A DNA stretch of 64,000 bases, from contig NZ_CP095075.1 of the NCBI RefSeq assembly GCF_022921115.1, positions 1-64,000 on the forward strand, read 5' to 3'. Below the pieces are notes generated by a model. It was not told the origin of the DNA and did no database searches. It worked only from the letters and a program-made list of their open reading frames with translations. Position numbers and translations under genes: made by a program. This document shows positions 44,162 through 52,858 of the stretch, one piece after another; position 1 is the first letter of the stretch, and every line of letters starts with the position of its first letter. The stretch is from Halobacillus amylolyticus (GTDB taxonomy: Bacteria; Bacillota; Bacilli; Bacillales; Halobacillaceae).

Positions 44162-45271
44162 ATGCGAGTGTTATTTACCTCGAAGTTAGATGGAGAAATT
44201 AATAGCTTTCAACCCTATTCTTTTCACGAAGCCGTTGAAAAAACAGAGGAGTTGGACACAAAATGGAAGAAGAAAAACGCTGAGCCGGTCTCCCTTGATT
44301 TTATGATCTCTAATGATGAGGGGGACAAATTGTATAATGGAACATATGTTGTAGGATCCGGAGACACGACGAATATCTACGATCATGTATGTCGAAGGCT
44401 TATCCAGATGCCGATGAACCATAAACAACAAGAAACTGAACGCGACATCCTTCTGCAAAATTTAACGGCACATACGCCCACGACTTATCAGCTTGATGTA
44501 ACGGAACTCCTAAAAGAGGATAGATCGAATCAAACGGGGTGGAAAACCTTAAGCAAACGTCAAAAAACCATGACTGGTTCCTTTGCGGGCCTTGTCATTG
44601 TAACGATCGTCATGTCCGTGGCTCTCGTCTTAATGTTGCGAAGTCAATCGCAAGCCATGCAACAGATGGATCAGGAGCTAACTGAAGTAAAAGCTACGAA
44701 AAATGTTTATAAAACGGCCGTAACGGGTGATATAACGGAGGCTATTGACAAGCTTCAAGCTCAAAGAAAGCTTAGTGATAGCGAACAAGAAGCGCTTATT
44801 CACTTTCATTTATCAAAAAAGAATTATGAAGAAGCTATCAAGGAAGCTGGAAAGGAACAAACTTCGTTCTTAGCTGGCCAAATTATGCAACTGCATGGAG
44901 TCGAAGAACTCCAAACCTTCCAAGAATCGTATCCAAGCCCGACTGGTGCGTTTGAAATCGCGTATCATTCGGAAGCTTATGAAGAGACTATAGCTGTTGA
45001 GGACGTTCCGATGACAACAGAACGCTATAAGGAAAAAGGAATGGCATATTTAAAGCTTGGTCAACTGGAAGAAGCGAAAAAAATGGCCAGCGAAGCAAAA
45101 AGTGATGGGCTGAATGAAAAAATAAGCTCATATGAACAGTTAGAACAAAAAATAACTCAGATTAACAGCCAAATCAAAACAGAGAAGCAATCAGATGAAA
45201 AGGACCAAGATAAAATTAAAGAATGGGAAGAACAAAAAAGCGAGCTTCAGAACAAACAAAATAATTTGTAG
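44162..45271 (+). CDS. Membrane protein with EssB/YukC-like layout
   Basis: 369 residues. N-terminal cytoplasmic domain (about 1-130), one TM helix (about 141-160, GLVIVTIVMSVALVLMLRSQ), short coiled coil (165-185), then a TPR-like helical extracytoplasmic region (about 190-325, with SKKNYEEAIKEAGKE and MAYLKLGQLEEAKKMASEAK) and a Lys/Glu-rich coiled coil at the end. This order resembles EssB/YukC, the pseudokinase-TM-helical component of type VII secretion; sequence similarity cannot be confirmed by eye. It sits between the pilin-like gene and the coupling ATPase, 12 bases from the latter, so a structural role in the transfer machine is likely. Confidence 0.6.
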   Translation: MRVLFTSKLDGEINSFQPYSFHEAVEKTEELDTKWKKKNAEPVSLDFMISNDEGDKLYNGTYVVGSGDTTNIYDHVCRRLIQMPMNHKQQETERDILLQNLTAHTPTTYQLDVTELLKEDRSNQTGWKTLSKRQKTMTGSFAGLVIVTIVMSVALVLMLRSQSQAMQQMDQELTEVKATKNVYKTAVTGDITEAIDKLQAQRKLSDSEQEALIHFHLSKKNYEEAIKEAGKEQTSFLAGQIMQLHGVEELQTFQESYPSPTGAFEIAYHSEAYEETIAVEDVPMTTERYKEKGMAYLKLGQLEEAKKMASEAKSDGLNEKISSYEQLEQKITQINSQIKTEKQSDEKDQDKIKEWEEQKSELQNKQNNL

Positions 45272-45283
45272 GGGGCGATCATC

Positions 45284-47779
45284 TTGAAATCATTCGTCGC
45301 TAAAAGGCAGGTGCTTATTCCATTGAGCATCTGCCTTTTTATGATCACGATACTCGCAGCCACATTTATATTGAACTTGGGATTTGCGATGTGGGCCACG
45401 GTTCAAACTTTTCCGGAGTTTAGTCAACCGTTCGTCATGAAGGCAGCGTACCTCACAGATGTTCACTTTAAACAGTATCCATCGTTTTACGCCACAGCAT
45501 CCGCGATTGGTCTGGTGGGTATCGCGTATATCAACTATAAACTGCGCAGTAACTTCCATCCTATTGGAACGGATGAAAAAGGGTCCCAGCGTTTTGCGAC
45601 ACGCAAGGAAATCAAAAAACAATATAAATCGATACCAGATCGTACGCAAACCTACCAGGGCCAGGGAGGTCCTGTGTTAGCTAGAAAAGCAGATAAGGCA
45701 TACATTGATCCATCGCCAGTGAATAACTTGATTATCGGAACAACGCGAAGTGGGAAGGGACAAACCTATGTGATCCCAACCATCGATGCCTATTCCCGTT
45801 CGGAAGATCAGCCTTCCTTAGTCATCAATGATCCCAAAGGGGAGCTATTCGCCTCAAGCCGACAAACACTGGAGAGTCGAGGCTATGAAGTGAAAGTGCT
45901 CAATTTGATGAATCCGATGCAAAGCATGAGCTTTAATTTGCTAGAACTTGTTAAACAATCCTATTTGGATGGAGATTATTCAACAGCTCAAACGCTCTGT
46001 GAAACAATCACCCATATGTTGTATCACAATCCTCAAGCGAAAGAGCCCATGTGGGATGATTCCGCAAAATCGCTTGTTAATGCGATGATCCTCGCGATTA
46101 CCGAAAAAAGTATCACCGAAGGAACCGAAGATAAAATCACCATGTACGCTGTTGCCAATATGCTATCTGAACTAGGAACGAAAAACGAAATTGATGATAA
46201 TGGTCAGGAGTATAATGCGCTCGATCAATACTTTCAAGAGCTGCCGCAAGCGCATGTGGCTAAGGAACAGTATGCGACGAGTAACTTTTCCAAAGGAAAT
46301 ACACGATCCAGTATCTTTACGACCGCCATGAATGGTTTGACGAAATTTACCATGAGTGAGACAGCTAAGATGACAGCGAAGAACTCATTGGATTTGAAGA
46401 AGGTTGGTTTTGGACAATCCATGAAAGGTCGGGGTACACCGTTTTCCAAAGTGTATGTTATGTTCCCTGATGGTGCAACTGAAGTCAATCAGTCTGGAGA
46501 GAGTGGAACATGGACGATCAACTTCTCCTCCAAATTGAAGCCGGGAGATACCCTTACGATATGGCAAGATCATGAGCCGTTATCTGCGAAACAAAAACGG
46601 AAGCAACCCGAAGAGCCATGGAAACCCCTAGAAGGAAAAGAAAGAAGTCTGCTCAAGGTTCAAGTGAAGGAAGTGGATGAGGAATCTGGGAAGGTTTACT
46701 TTTCCCTCCCATCCGGTTCCGTTCACGATCTAACGGTTGATCAGATCTGTTATTTTATCAAACCGATTGCGCTTTTCATGGTTACTCCGGACTACGATAC
46801 ATCGACTCACGCGATCCCATCGATCTTTGTGAGTCAGTTGTATTACGTCTTATCGAAAAATGCAGCGATTGCCAAAGGGCAAAAGTGCTTGCGTGAAGTG
46901 GTATTTATGTTAGATGAATTTGGTAATATGCCGGCCATTGCGGATATGGATAATAAGATTACAGTGTGTCTGGGGCGAAACATTCGTTTTCATTTGGTTG
47001 TTCAGTCCTACGCGCAATTAAAAGAATTATATGGAGAAGATGGACAGGCAACCATCCGTGGAAACTGTGGGAATGAGATTTATATTTTAAGTGCGGATTA
47101 TGATTCCGCATCTTATTTTTCTTCCAAACTGGGCAAACAAACACTAAATACGCAGACCCGTTCAGGATCCACCTTTTCGCTCGACAAATCAAAAACTGAA
47201 AGCACTGAAGGACGGGATCTCTTAACGGCCAATGAACTTCAGGAGTTAGAAGAAGGGGACACCGTAGTCCGTCGTGTATTGAAACGTCGCGATAAGAGAG
47301 GGAGGAAAATCCGAGCGTTTCCCATTTACAATACGGGCAAGCACAGCATGAAATATGCGCATACGTACTTGAGTCAGGACTTTGATACGAGTAAGGCGAT
47401 TACGGAAGAAGAGATTGATACACCGCATCGGGGTGTTCGACCGCAGGACTTAGTGATCGATTTTACTTCCAAAGCTATAGCTGAAAAGGAAAGAAAGAGG
47501 TCTATAAAGGCCGATGAAGAACATACAGACGAAGGTCAGCCATTTCATGAAGACTCATGGAAGCAACAACAAAAGGTTGGTCAGTTTTTCGATGCGGCTA
47601 CTCTTCACATGATTCAAAAGCATATTGCTCCTCAACTGGATCACAGTGAGGAAGAGATGAATGAAGAGCCGTTGGAGGTTTTTCTATACAATTTGAAAAT
47701 GTTGGGGGATGGCCAGGAAATCAGTCGGCAAGTTTATGACCATATTCGTAAACAAATTGATAAATTAAGTCAGGAATAA
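45284..47779 (+). CDS. VirD4/TraG-type conjugative coupling ATPase
   Basis: 831 residues. Two N-terminal TM segments (about 10-35, 65-85), then the coupling-protein ATPase with Walker A GTTRSGKG (152-159), VINDPKGELFA just after it, Walker B FMLDEFGNMPAI (about 540) and the downstream FHLVVQSYAQLKELYG motif. It brings the relaxase-DNA complex to the channel and drives export. An unusual insertion of about 100 residues (about 387-490, beta-rich, with VKEVDEESGKVYFSLPSGS) interrupts the ATPase between the K-VGF segment and KPIALFMVTPDYD. A polar C-terminal tail of about 120 residues follows the ATPase. TTG start behind GGGGGCGATCATC. Confidence 0.92.
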   Translation: MKSFVAKRQVLIPLSICLFMITILAATFILNLGFAMWATVQTFPEFSQPFVMKAAYLTDVHFKQYPSFYATASAIGLVGIAYINYKLRSNFHPIGTDEKGSQRFATRKEIKKQYKSIPDRTQTYQGQGGPVLARKADKAYIDPSPVNNLIIGTTRSGKGQTYVIPTIDAYSRSEDQPSLVINDPKGELFASSRQTLESRGYEVKVLNLMNPMQSMSFNLLELVKQSYLDGDYSTAQTLCETITHMLYHNPQAKEPMWDDSAKSLVNAMILAITEKSITEGTEDKITMYAVANMLSELGTKNEIDDNGQEYNALDQYFQELPQAHVAKEQYATSNFSKGNTRSSIFTTAMNGLTKFTMSETAKMTAKNSLDLKKVGFGQSMKGRGTPFSKVYVMFPDGATEVNQSGESGTWTINFSSKLKPGDTLTIWQDHEPLSAKQKRKQPEEPWKPLEGKERSLLKVQVKEVDEESGKVYFSLPSGSVHDLTVDQICYFIKPIALFMVTPDYDTSTHAIPSIFVSQLYYVLSKNAAIAKGQKCLREVVFMLDEFGNMPAIADMDNKITVCLGRNIRFHLVVQSYAQLKELYGEDGQATIRGNCGNEIYILSADYDSASYFSSKLGKQTLNTQTRSGSTFSLDKSKTESTEGRDLLTANELQELEEGDTVVRRVLKRRDKRGRKIRAFPIYNTGKHSMKYAHTYLSQDFDTSKAITEEEIDTPHRGVRPQDLVIDFTSKAIAEKERKRSIKADEEHTDEGQPFHEDSWKQQQKVGQFFDAATLHMIQKHIAPQLDHSEEEMNEEPLEVFLYNLKMLGDGQEISRQVYDHIRKQIDKLSQE

Positions 47780-47845
47780 GATGCAACGGTTACTGGGGAA
47801 AGAGAACAAGCCGAACTATAGTTTGGAGAGAAAGGAGATATGAAT

Positions 47846-48034
47846 ATGACACAAACTCTGGACCAGGTGATGGATCTGTATAAAAACAACATCGAAGGTG
47901 GGGAAGAGGTGATTATTACGTTGCATGATGCAGTCGTTAAACTATTTGAAGGGAACGAGACGCCGGTGGTAGTGGTAGTCGAACCGACGACAGATCATGT
48001 GAACACTACCCTTGTCGCCTTCTTAGATCAATAA
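47846..48034 (+). CDS. Small acidic protein of the transfer operon
   Basis: 62 residues (MTQTLDQVMDLYKNNIEGGE...). Beta-rich, acidic, no TM. Start ATG 47846, with AAGGAG 8 bases upstream; the ATG at 47840 is too close to it. Not recognised. Confidence 0.55.
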   Translation: MTQTLDQVMDLYKNNIEGGEEVIITLHDAVVKLFEGNETPVVVVVEPTTDHVNTTLVAFLDQ

Positions 48035-48049
48035 GAAAGGAGTGAGCCA

Positions 48050-49948
48050 ATGTCGGATGAAGAACTATTAGAGAAACTCCTCCAATTTTCAGAAGTCCTT
48101 CATACCAACAACATTTTTAGTTCGGGTCTCCGCATCATGGCATGGGGGATCATACTTTTCCTGAAAATGATTGTAGATAGTCTAGAAGGTATGGTAGATA
48201 GTGTGTTGACGTTGACTCATTTCTTTAGGAGTGAACCAGTGAAATCCTTTCTGGAAACGATTCAACCGGTCCTTTATATTTTGTTGGCTTTTTCTTTAGC
48301 AATGATCGGGTTGCGTTTGATCTTCAATAAGGAGAAAAATCGGGCGGAGATCCCCATGAACATCTTTATCTCGATCATGACGATATCACTTTTAACATTT
48401 GGGATGGGGAAAGTCGATGAATTTACTGGAGATGCAATCGATGTTGCCCAGGTTGATACAGAGTCTTTTACAACTTCAGATCGGGTGATGATGAAGTATA
48501 TTACAGACATTGCGGTCTATGATGAAACTGGATGGGAAACATCGGATATAGAAAAACGACATCACGTCAGCCCAGATAACATCGACAAAATTTCTATAAA
48601 TGAGATGATCACGAGAGAGTTTGAAAAAGCAAATGGTGAACAACTATCATCTGAAGGAAAAGAAATTCTAATGAACAAAGTTGGTTTGGAATCAAACGGC
48701 GAAAAGGGTCTAGTTGAGCTAGGCAAAAGTAGTCTATTTGATTTTTTACCCGAACACTATTATCGCTGGGATGTGGAGTGGTTCACCGCGATAGTGACGC
48801 TCGGGGTTATGGCTTTTACGATGGTCTTGATTTCGATTAAGGTCGCGAAACTTTGTTTCGAGCTTGGATTTAATCACATCGTGGCGCTTATTATGGCGTA
48901 TGCTGATATTTCTACCGGTCAACGCCTTAAAGCGATCATTAAAAACATTGGCAGCATTTTTGCATCGCTGATTATGATTTTCTTAAGTTTACGCGTCTAT
49001 ATGTATTACACCACTTTTATCGGTGACCACTTAGATGGTATAGCTTATTTAATTGCCCTTGTGGCAGGGAGTTTGGCTGTAATCGATGGACCAAACATTG
49101 TCCAGAAGCTCTTTGGTATTGATGCTGGACTAAAAAATGCCTGGCATGTAGCCATGGGCGGTTACTTGGCATCGAAAACGATTGGTCCACCAGCGAAGAA
49201 GGCTGTTGGAGCTGTAGCTAGTGGAGGAACTAGTGCGGTGATGCATTCAGGAGCTGGTGCAGCTGGAGCCCTTGCCGGTATGGCTGGTGGTAAAGGAAAA
49301 GGGTCTTCTCAGAATGTTGAAAGTCCTAGTCCTACTCAAGGAACATCAGGAAAAGACTTTGGAGAGAAACTTGATCAAAAATCTGGAATTATTAAGTCCG
49401 ATAAGGGTTCTGAACAACACTCTCAGCCCGCCTTACAGAAAAGCAAACGGAGTCAACAACTAGGTGAAGCTTCTTCTATTCCACGGAATCAAAAGCAACA
49501 ACCAGATCATGTATCTGGTGGCTCCACACCTTCTATTCATGAAGAAATGCGGGACGAAGAACGAAAGCAACAATTGCCTAATGATAGCCCAACCCCTCGC
49601 CTACATGAGGATATGAAACAAGGCAATCGACAAGTGGCTGCTTCCATAGAAGCTAAGGAGCCAGTAGATCAACGCTCAAGCGTGATGCCGTTCGTTGAAC
49701 AGGGGCAGAAAAGTCAACAAGCAATTCATGGAGATCAATCGAAGGCTCCAACAAGTACAGACGATATTCCCATGCCGAATCAGCATCGCACCGAACAGCG
49801 CACTATGGGTCAATATATGAAAGACCGGGTGAAGGACCGATTTAACAACAATCACAAGGTTCAGGGTGCTAAACGCACTTATAACCTATCACGCAATACC
49901 ACGGAAAACTGGAAACATAAAATCCAAAAACGCGAACGAGGCTCTTAA
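48050..49948 (+). CDS. TrbL/VirB6-like polytopic transfer protein
   Basis: 632 residues. Six or so TM helices between 20 and 385 (including ILLAFSLAMIGLRLIF, AIVTLGVMAFTMVLISIKVA, IFASLIMIFLSLRVYMYYTT, IAYLIALVAGSLAVIDGP), a Gly/Ala-rich stretch (about 385-420), and a long hydrophilic, probably disordered tail (about 425-632). Layout and position match TrbL/VirB6-like channel proteins of Gram-positive conjugation systems. SD GAAAGGAGTGAGCCA lies before ATG 48050. Confidence 0.82.
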   Translation: MSDEELLEKLLQFSEVLHTNNIFSSGLRIMAWGIILFLKMIVDSLEGMVDSVLTLTHFFRSEPVKSFLETIQPVLYILLAFSLAMIGLRLIFNKEKNRAEIPMNIFISIMTISLLTFGMGKVDEFTGDAIDVAQVDTESFTTSDRVMMKYITDIAVYDETGWETSDIEKRHHVSPDNIDKISINEMITREFEKANGEQLSSEGKEILMNKVGLESNGEKGLVELGKSSLFDFLPEHYYRWDVEWFTAIVTLGVMAFTMVLISIKVAKLCFELGFNHIVALIMAYADISTGQRLKAIIKNIGSIFASLIMIFLSLRVYMYYTTFIGDHLDGIAYLIALVAGSLAVIDGPNIVQKLFGIDAGLKNAWHVAMGGYLASKTIGPPAKKAVGAVASGGTSAVMHSGAGAAGALAGMAGGKGKGSSQNVESPSPTQGTSGKDFGEKLDQKSGIIKSDKGSEQHSQPALQKSKRSQQLGEASSIPRNQKQQPDHVSGGSTPSIHEEMRDEERKQQLPNDSPTPRLHEDMKQGNRQVAASIEAKEPVDQRSSVMPFVEQGQKSQQAIHGDQSKAPTSTDDIPMPNQHRTEQRTMGQYMKDRVKDRFNNNHKVQGAKRTYNLSRNTTENWKHKIQKRERGS

Positions 49949-49964
49949 CCTTGTTGGCGTTTTT
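49926..49964 (+). terminator. Intra-operon terminator-like hairpin
   Basis: AAAAACGCGAACGAGG / CCTTGTTGGCGTTTTT with a CTCTTAA loop, followed by GTTTTA. It overlaps the stop of the TrbL-like gene, so downstream transfer genes may be expressed at a lower level. Confidence 0.65.
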
Positions 49965-49987
49965 GTTTTAGAAAGGGAGATGGTACC

Positions 49988-50290
49988 TTGCATTATAAAA
50001 TTCCTTCTGAAATCGGAAGTGAACTGAAGATCAACCGTCTGTTTTACCTGACAGACTTACTTGTCGTTTTAATTCTGGGAGGGATCGGTTTTACCTTGCG
50101 TTATGTCGTCCATCCCTCTTTGATTTGGTATTACGCAATCTTTTGGATCATCTTGATGTTGACATGGCTTGTGCGGCCAAAATCTAACCCAAAAATGCGT
50201 ATGGTGAAGGCTTTGAGTTTAGCTGTGTTTCGGAATCGCCTTACCTATTGTTCTATGGATACGGAAGAAAAAGGGAAAGGAGAGTCCTAA
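49988..50290 (+). CDS. PrgI/TcpE/VirB3-like membrane protein
   Basis: 100 residues, TTG start behind GGGAGATGGTACC. N-terminal YKIPSEIGSELKINR followed by two TM helices (about 22-40, 45-62) and a basic tail, the arrangement of DUF5592/PrgI/TcpE proteins that dock VirB4 to the membrane. It lies immediately upstream of the VirB4 pair, with the next start one base after its stop. Confidence 0.75.
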   Translation: MHYKIPSEIGSELKINRLFYLTDLLVVLILGGIGFTLRYVVHPSLIWYYAIFWIILMLTWLVRPKSNPKMRMVKALSLAVFRNRLTYCSMDTEEKGKGES

Positions 50291-50926
50291 ATGGCTTTTT
50301 CTGAAGAACACGAAGAACAGCACGCCCTCTTTGATGAACAGCCGTTCAAGAAACGAAAAAAGAGACACAAAGGATCAAAGTCTCAGAAGAAAAAGCGATC
50401 GCAGGTCAAAGCGTCTATTGCTGATATTCTACCGATTCGAGACATGACCGATGATGGAGCTTTTCAACTTCAAGGAGATAGTGGTTATATGGATATGATG
50501 CAGCTGCAAAGCAAGGATATATACTCACCTTCTATGGATGAAACGGAATACGACATCATGGTGATGGCTAAGTTTTTTCAGTCCTATGCCTCTAACATCA
50601 AGATTGTATCTATGAATTTTCCGGTGGATATGCAACGACAGTTAGACGCGGTGGATCGGAAGATCAAACGAAACACCTCCCCCTTGTATGAACGATTTTT
50701 ATTGAAGAAACGCAACGAATTAGCGTTTTTAGAACAACACCGAACGAACCGAGAGTTTTATTTATACATGTACGCCTCAAGCATAAAGCAACTATCAGAA
50801 TATCGGAACAACTGCCAGCGTTATCTCGGCCAGATTTCCCCATTACTTCCTTTAACGGAAGAGAAGAAACTTGATTTACTCTATAAGCTTTATAACCAAA
50901 ATTCCAAACTGGAAAAGAGGGGGTAA
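50291..50926 (+). CDS. Separate N-terminal domain of VirB4
   Basis: 211 residues. Very basic N-terminus (FKKRKKRHKGSKSQKKKRSQ at about 19-38), then sequence typical of the start of TraE/VirB4 proteins: IADILPIRDMTDDGAFQLQG... and helices with ...YERFLLKKRNELAFLEQHR. The ATPase domain follows as a separate gene 6 bases later. Split VirB4 arrangements occur in Gram-positive elements; here the two halves should assemble. Confidence 0.72.
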   Translation: MAFSEEHEEQHALFDEQPFKKRKKRHKGSKSQKKKRSQVKASIADILPIRDMTDDGAFQLQGDSGYMDMMQLQSKDIYSPSMDETEYDIMVMAKFFQSYASNIKIVSMNFPVDMQRQLDAVDRKIKRNTSPLYERFLLKKRNELAFLEQHRTNREFYLYMYASSIKQLSEYRNNCQRYLGQISPLLPLTEEKKLDLLYKLYNQNSKLEKRG

Positions 50927-50932
50927 AGAACC

Positions 50933-52855
50933 GTGTTTCAATTTTTACAACCAAAAACGGATCAAGAAAAAACAAAGGCTAAGGGCTACAATCCATATTT
51001 GCTGGCTCACATCCAACCGCAAGGGGGGATTAACTTCCAGGAGTCTTTTATCCGAAAAGGGGATGGGTACGAGGCATGTGTTCATGTGTATGCCTTTCCC
51101 AAAAATGTATCGGACTTCTGGTTAGAGCCGATCTTCAATATGGAGAATGTGATCACAACCATGGATGTTGTATCGGATGATCGGTACAAAGTACGCGATG
51201 GGCTAAACAAAGGGATGGCGGAACAAAGCTCTCGAATGATCAATGAAAAAGACAATGCTGGTACCATCGAAGCTCAAAACAATTACGACGATTTAAGAGA
51301 ACTCTACAATCAAGTGTCAGAGCAAGGAGAAATCGTTAAGCGTGTGCATCTCCGCCATTACGTAAGCGCACCAACGATAGTTGAATTAGAGGTTAAAGTG
51401 AAGGTTGTCCTATTGACATTGCAAGACGAGAATTTTCGAGGATCAATTTTCTTAAATGAACAAGAGTACGAATGGAAAGCTCTTCTATCAAGTTACAGCG
51501 ATCAGTCCTCGTATCACAATAAACGGGAGGGGCAGCCTATACCGGCATTAGGGTTAGCTGGCGGTTTTCCATTTCACTTTACGAGTTTACATGATCCTTA
51601 CGGAACGTTCTATGGAACAACTTTGACTGGGGGAAACGTTGTGTTTGACCTGTTTCACCGTGACAACCAGCGCAAGAGTTATAACGGTGTCATGGTCGGG
51701 GCCATGGGGGCTGGAAAATCAACCACACTCAAGAAAATCATGCTGGATAATGCCATTAAAGGATACAAAGTACGGACCTTTGACGTAACGGGCGAATTTG
51801 CGGAATTAACGGAAGCTTTGGGTGGAAAACAAATTTCCTTAGATGGATCGGACGGGGTGATTAATCCGTTGCAAGTGTATCGGACAGCTGAAGATGAAAC
51901 CACATCGTTTACGCAGCATTTATCTAAGCTGACGACGTTTTATAAGTTCTTGGCCCCGGAAGCCAATGATAGTGAACTAAAAGAGTATGAGAATCTTTTA
52001 CGAAAACTCTACGAAACTACTGGTCTTTGGAACGAGGATGAGGATTCAACCATCACCCAGAAACCGGTGCATCATTATCCGATCTTTTCCGATTTTCTTA
52101 CCTTTATTCAAGGTCAGCTATATGAAGACATCGGAGAAGGAAAGCAATGGGAAAAAGTTAGCCCGGAACGAAAAAGGCGTCTCGAAAGCATTGAGTTAAA
52201 TATCCGTAACCTTGTAGAAACCTACGCCCACTTGTTTAATGGCACATCTACGATTGAACACTTTAATGAACAGCAAGTGGTCACCTTCACGCTACGCGGT
52301 TTATCGCAAATGCGCGCTGAAGTCTTTCAGGCCCAATTGTTTAATGTGTTGAATCTCCTTTGGGATTCGATGCTCACGAATGGCGCACCTCAATTCGAAG
52401 CTTACAACCGGGGCGAGTTGGCGTTTGAAGATGCGGTTCGTTATTTGATTTTAATGGACGAAGCTCATCACATTATAAATACGAAAAAGAAAAGTGAAAG
52501 TGCCCTAGAATTTCTCACGAAATTTAGCCGGGAAGCTAGGAAATACTTTGGTAGTTTGTTGTACGCGAGTCATACCATTCGTGACTTTGTACCGGAGGGA
52601 TCCGATCAAAGCATGGTGGAAGAAATTAAGAAGCTCTTTGAACTCACGCAATACAAGATCATCATGCAGCAAGACAGTAATAACTTAGAGATGATGCAGC
52701 AAATATTCGCCGGTCAATTAAGTCAAAGTGAGTTACATGAGATCCCGTATTTGCAGACCGGAGATACAATGCTGAGTATCCGTGCGGTTGAAAATATTCG
52801 CTTTAATGTGGAGGTATCGGACGAAGAATTAGCTTTATTTGGAGGAGGTGCTTAA
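50933..52855 (+). CDS. VirB4/TraE-type conjugation ATPase
   Basis: 640 residues, GTG start behind GAGGGGGTAAAGAACC. N-terminal part (about 1-230) continues the VirB4 fold; the ATPase has Walker A GAMGAGKST near 256, a DVTGEFAEL segment just after, Walker B LILMDEAHHII near 505, and RDFVPEGSD...EEIKKLFELTQYK in the usual place. It powers assembly and substrate transfer of the type IV machine. The wall hydrolase gene begins 3 bases after its stop. Confidence 0.93.
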   Translation: MFQFLQPKTDQEKTKAKGYNPYLLAHIQPQGGINFQESFIRKGDGYEACVHVYAFPKNVSDFWLEPIFNMENVITTMDVVSDDRYKVRDGLNKGMAEQSSRMINEKDNAGTIEAQNNYDDLRELYNQVSEQGEIVKRVHLRHYVSAPTIVELEVKVKVVLLTLQDENFRGSIFLNEQEYEWKALLSSYSDQSSYHNKREGQPIPALGLAGGFPFHFTSLHDPYGTFYGTTLTGGNVVFDLFHRDNQRKSYNGVMVGAMGAGKSTTLKKIMLDNAIKGYKVRTFDVTGEFAELTEALGGKQISLDGSDGVINPLQVYRTAEDETTSFTQHLSKLTTFYKFLAPEANDSELKEYENLLRKLYETTGLWNEDEDSTITQKPVHHYPIFSDFLTFIQGQLYEDIGEGKQWEKVSPERKRRLESIELNIRNLVETYAHLFNGTSTIEHFNEQQVVTFTLRGLSQMRAEVFQAQLFNVLNLLWDSMLTNGAPQFEAYNRGELAFEDAVRYLILMDEAHHIINTKKKSESALEFLTKFSREARKYFGSLLYASHTIRDFVPEGSDQSMVEEIKKLFELTQYKIIMQQDSNNLEMMQQIFAGQLSQSELHEIPYLQTGDTMLSIRAVENIRFNVEVSDEELALFGGGA

Positions 52856-52858
52856 CTC

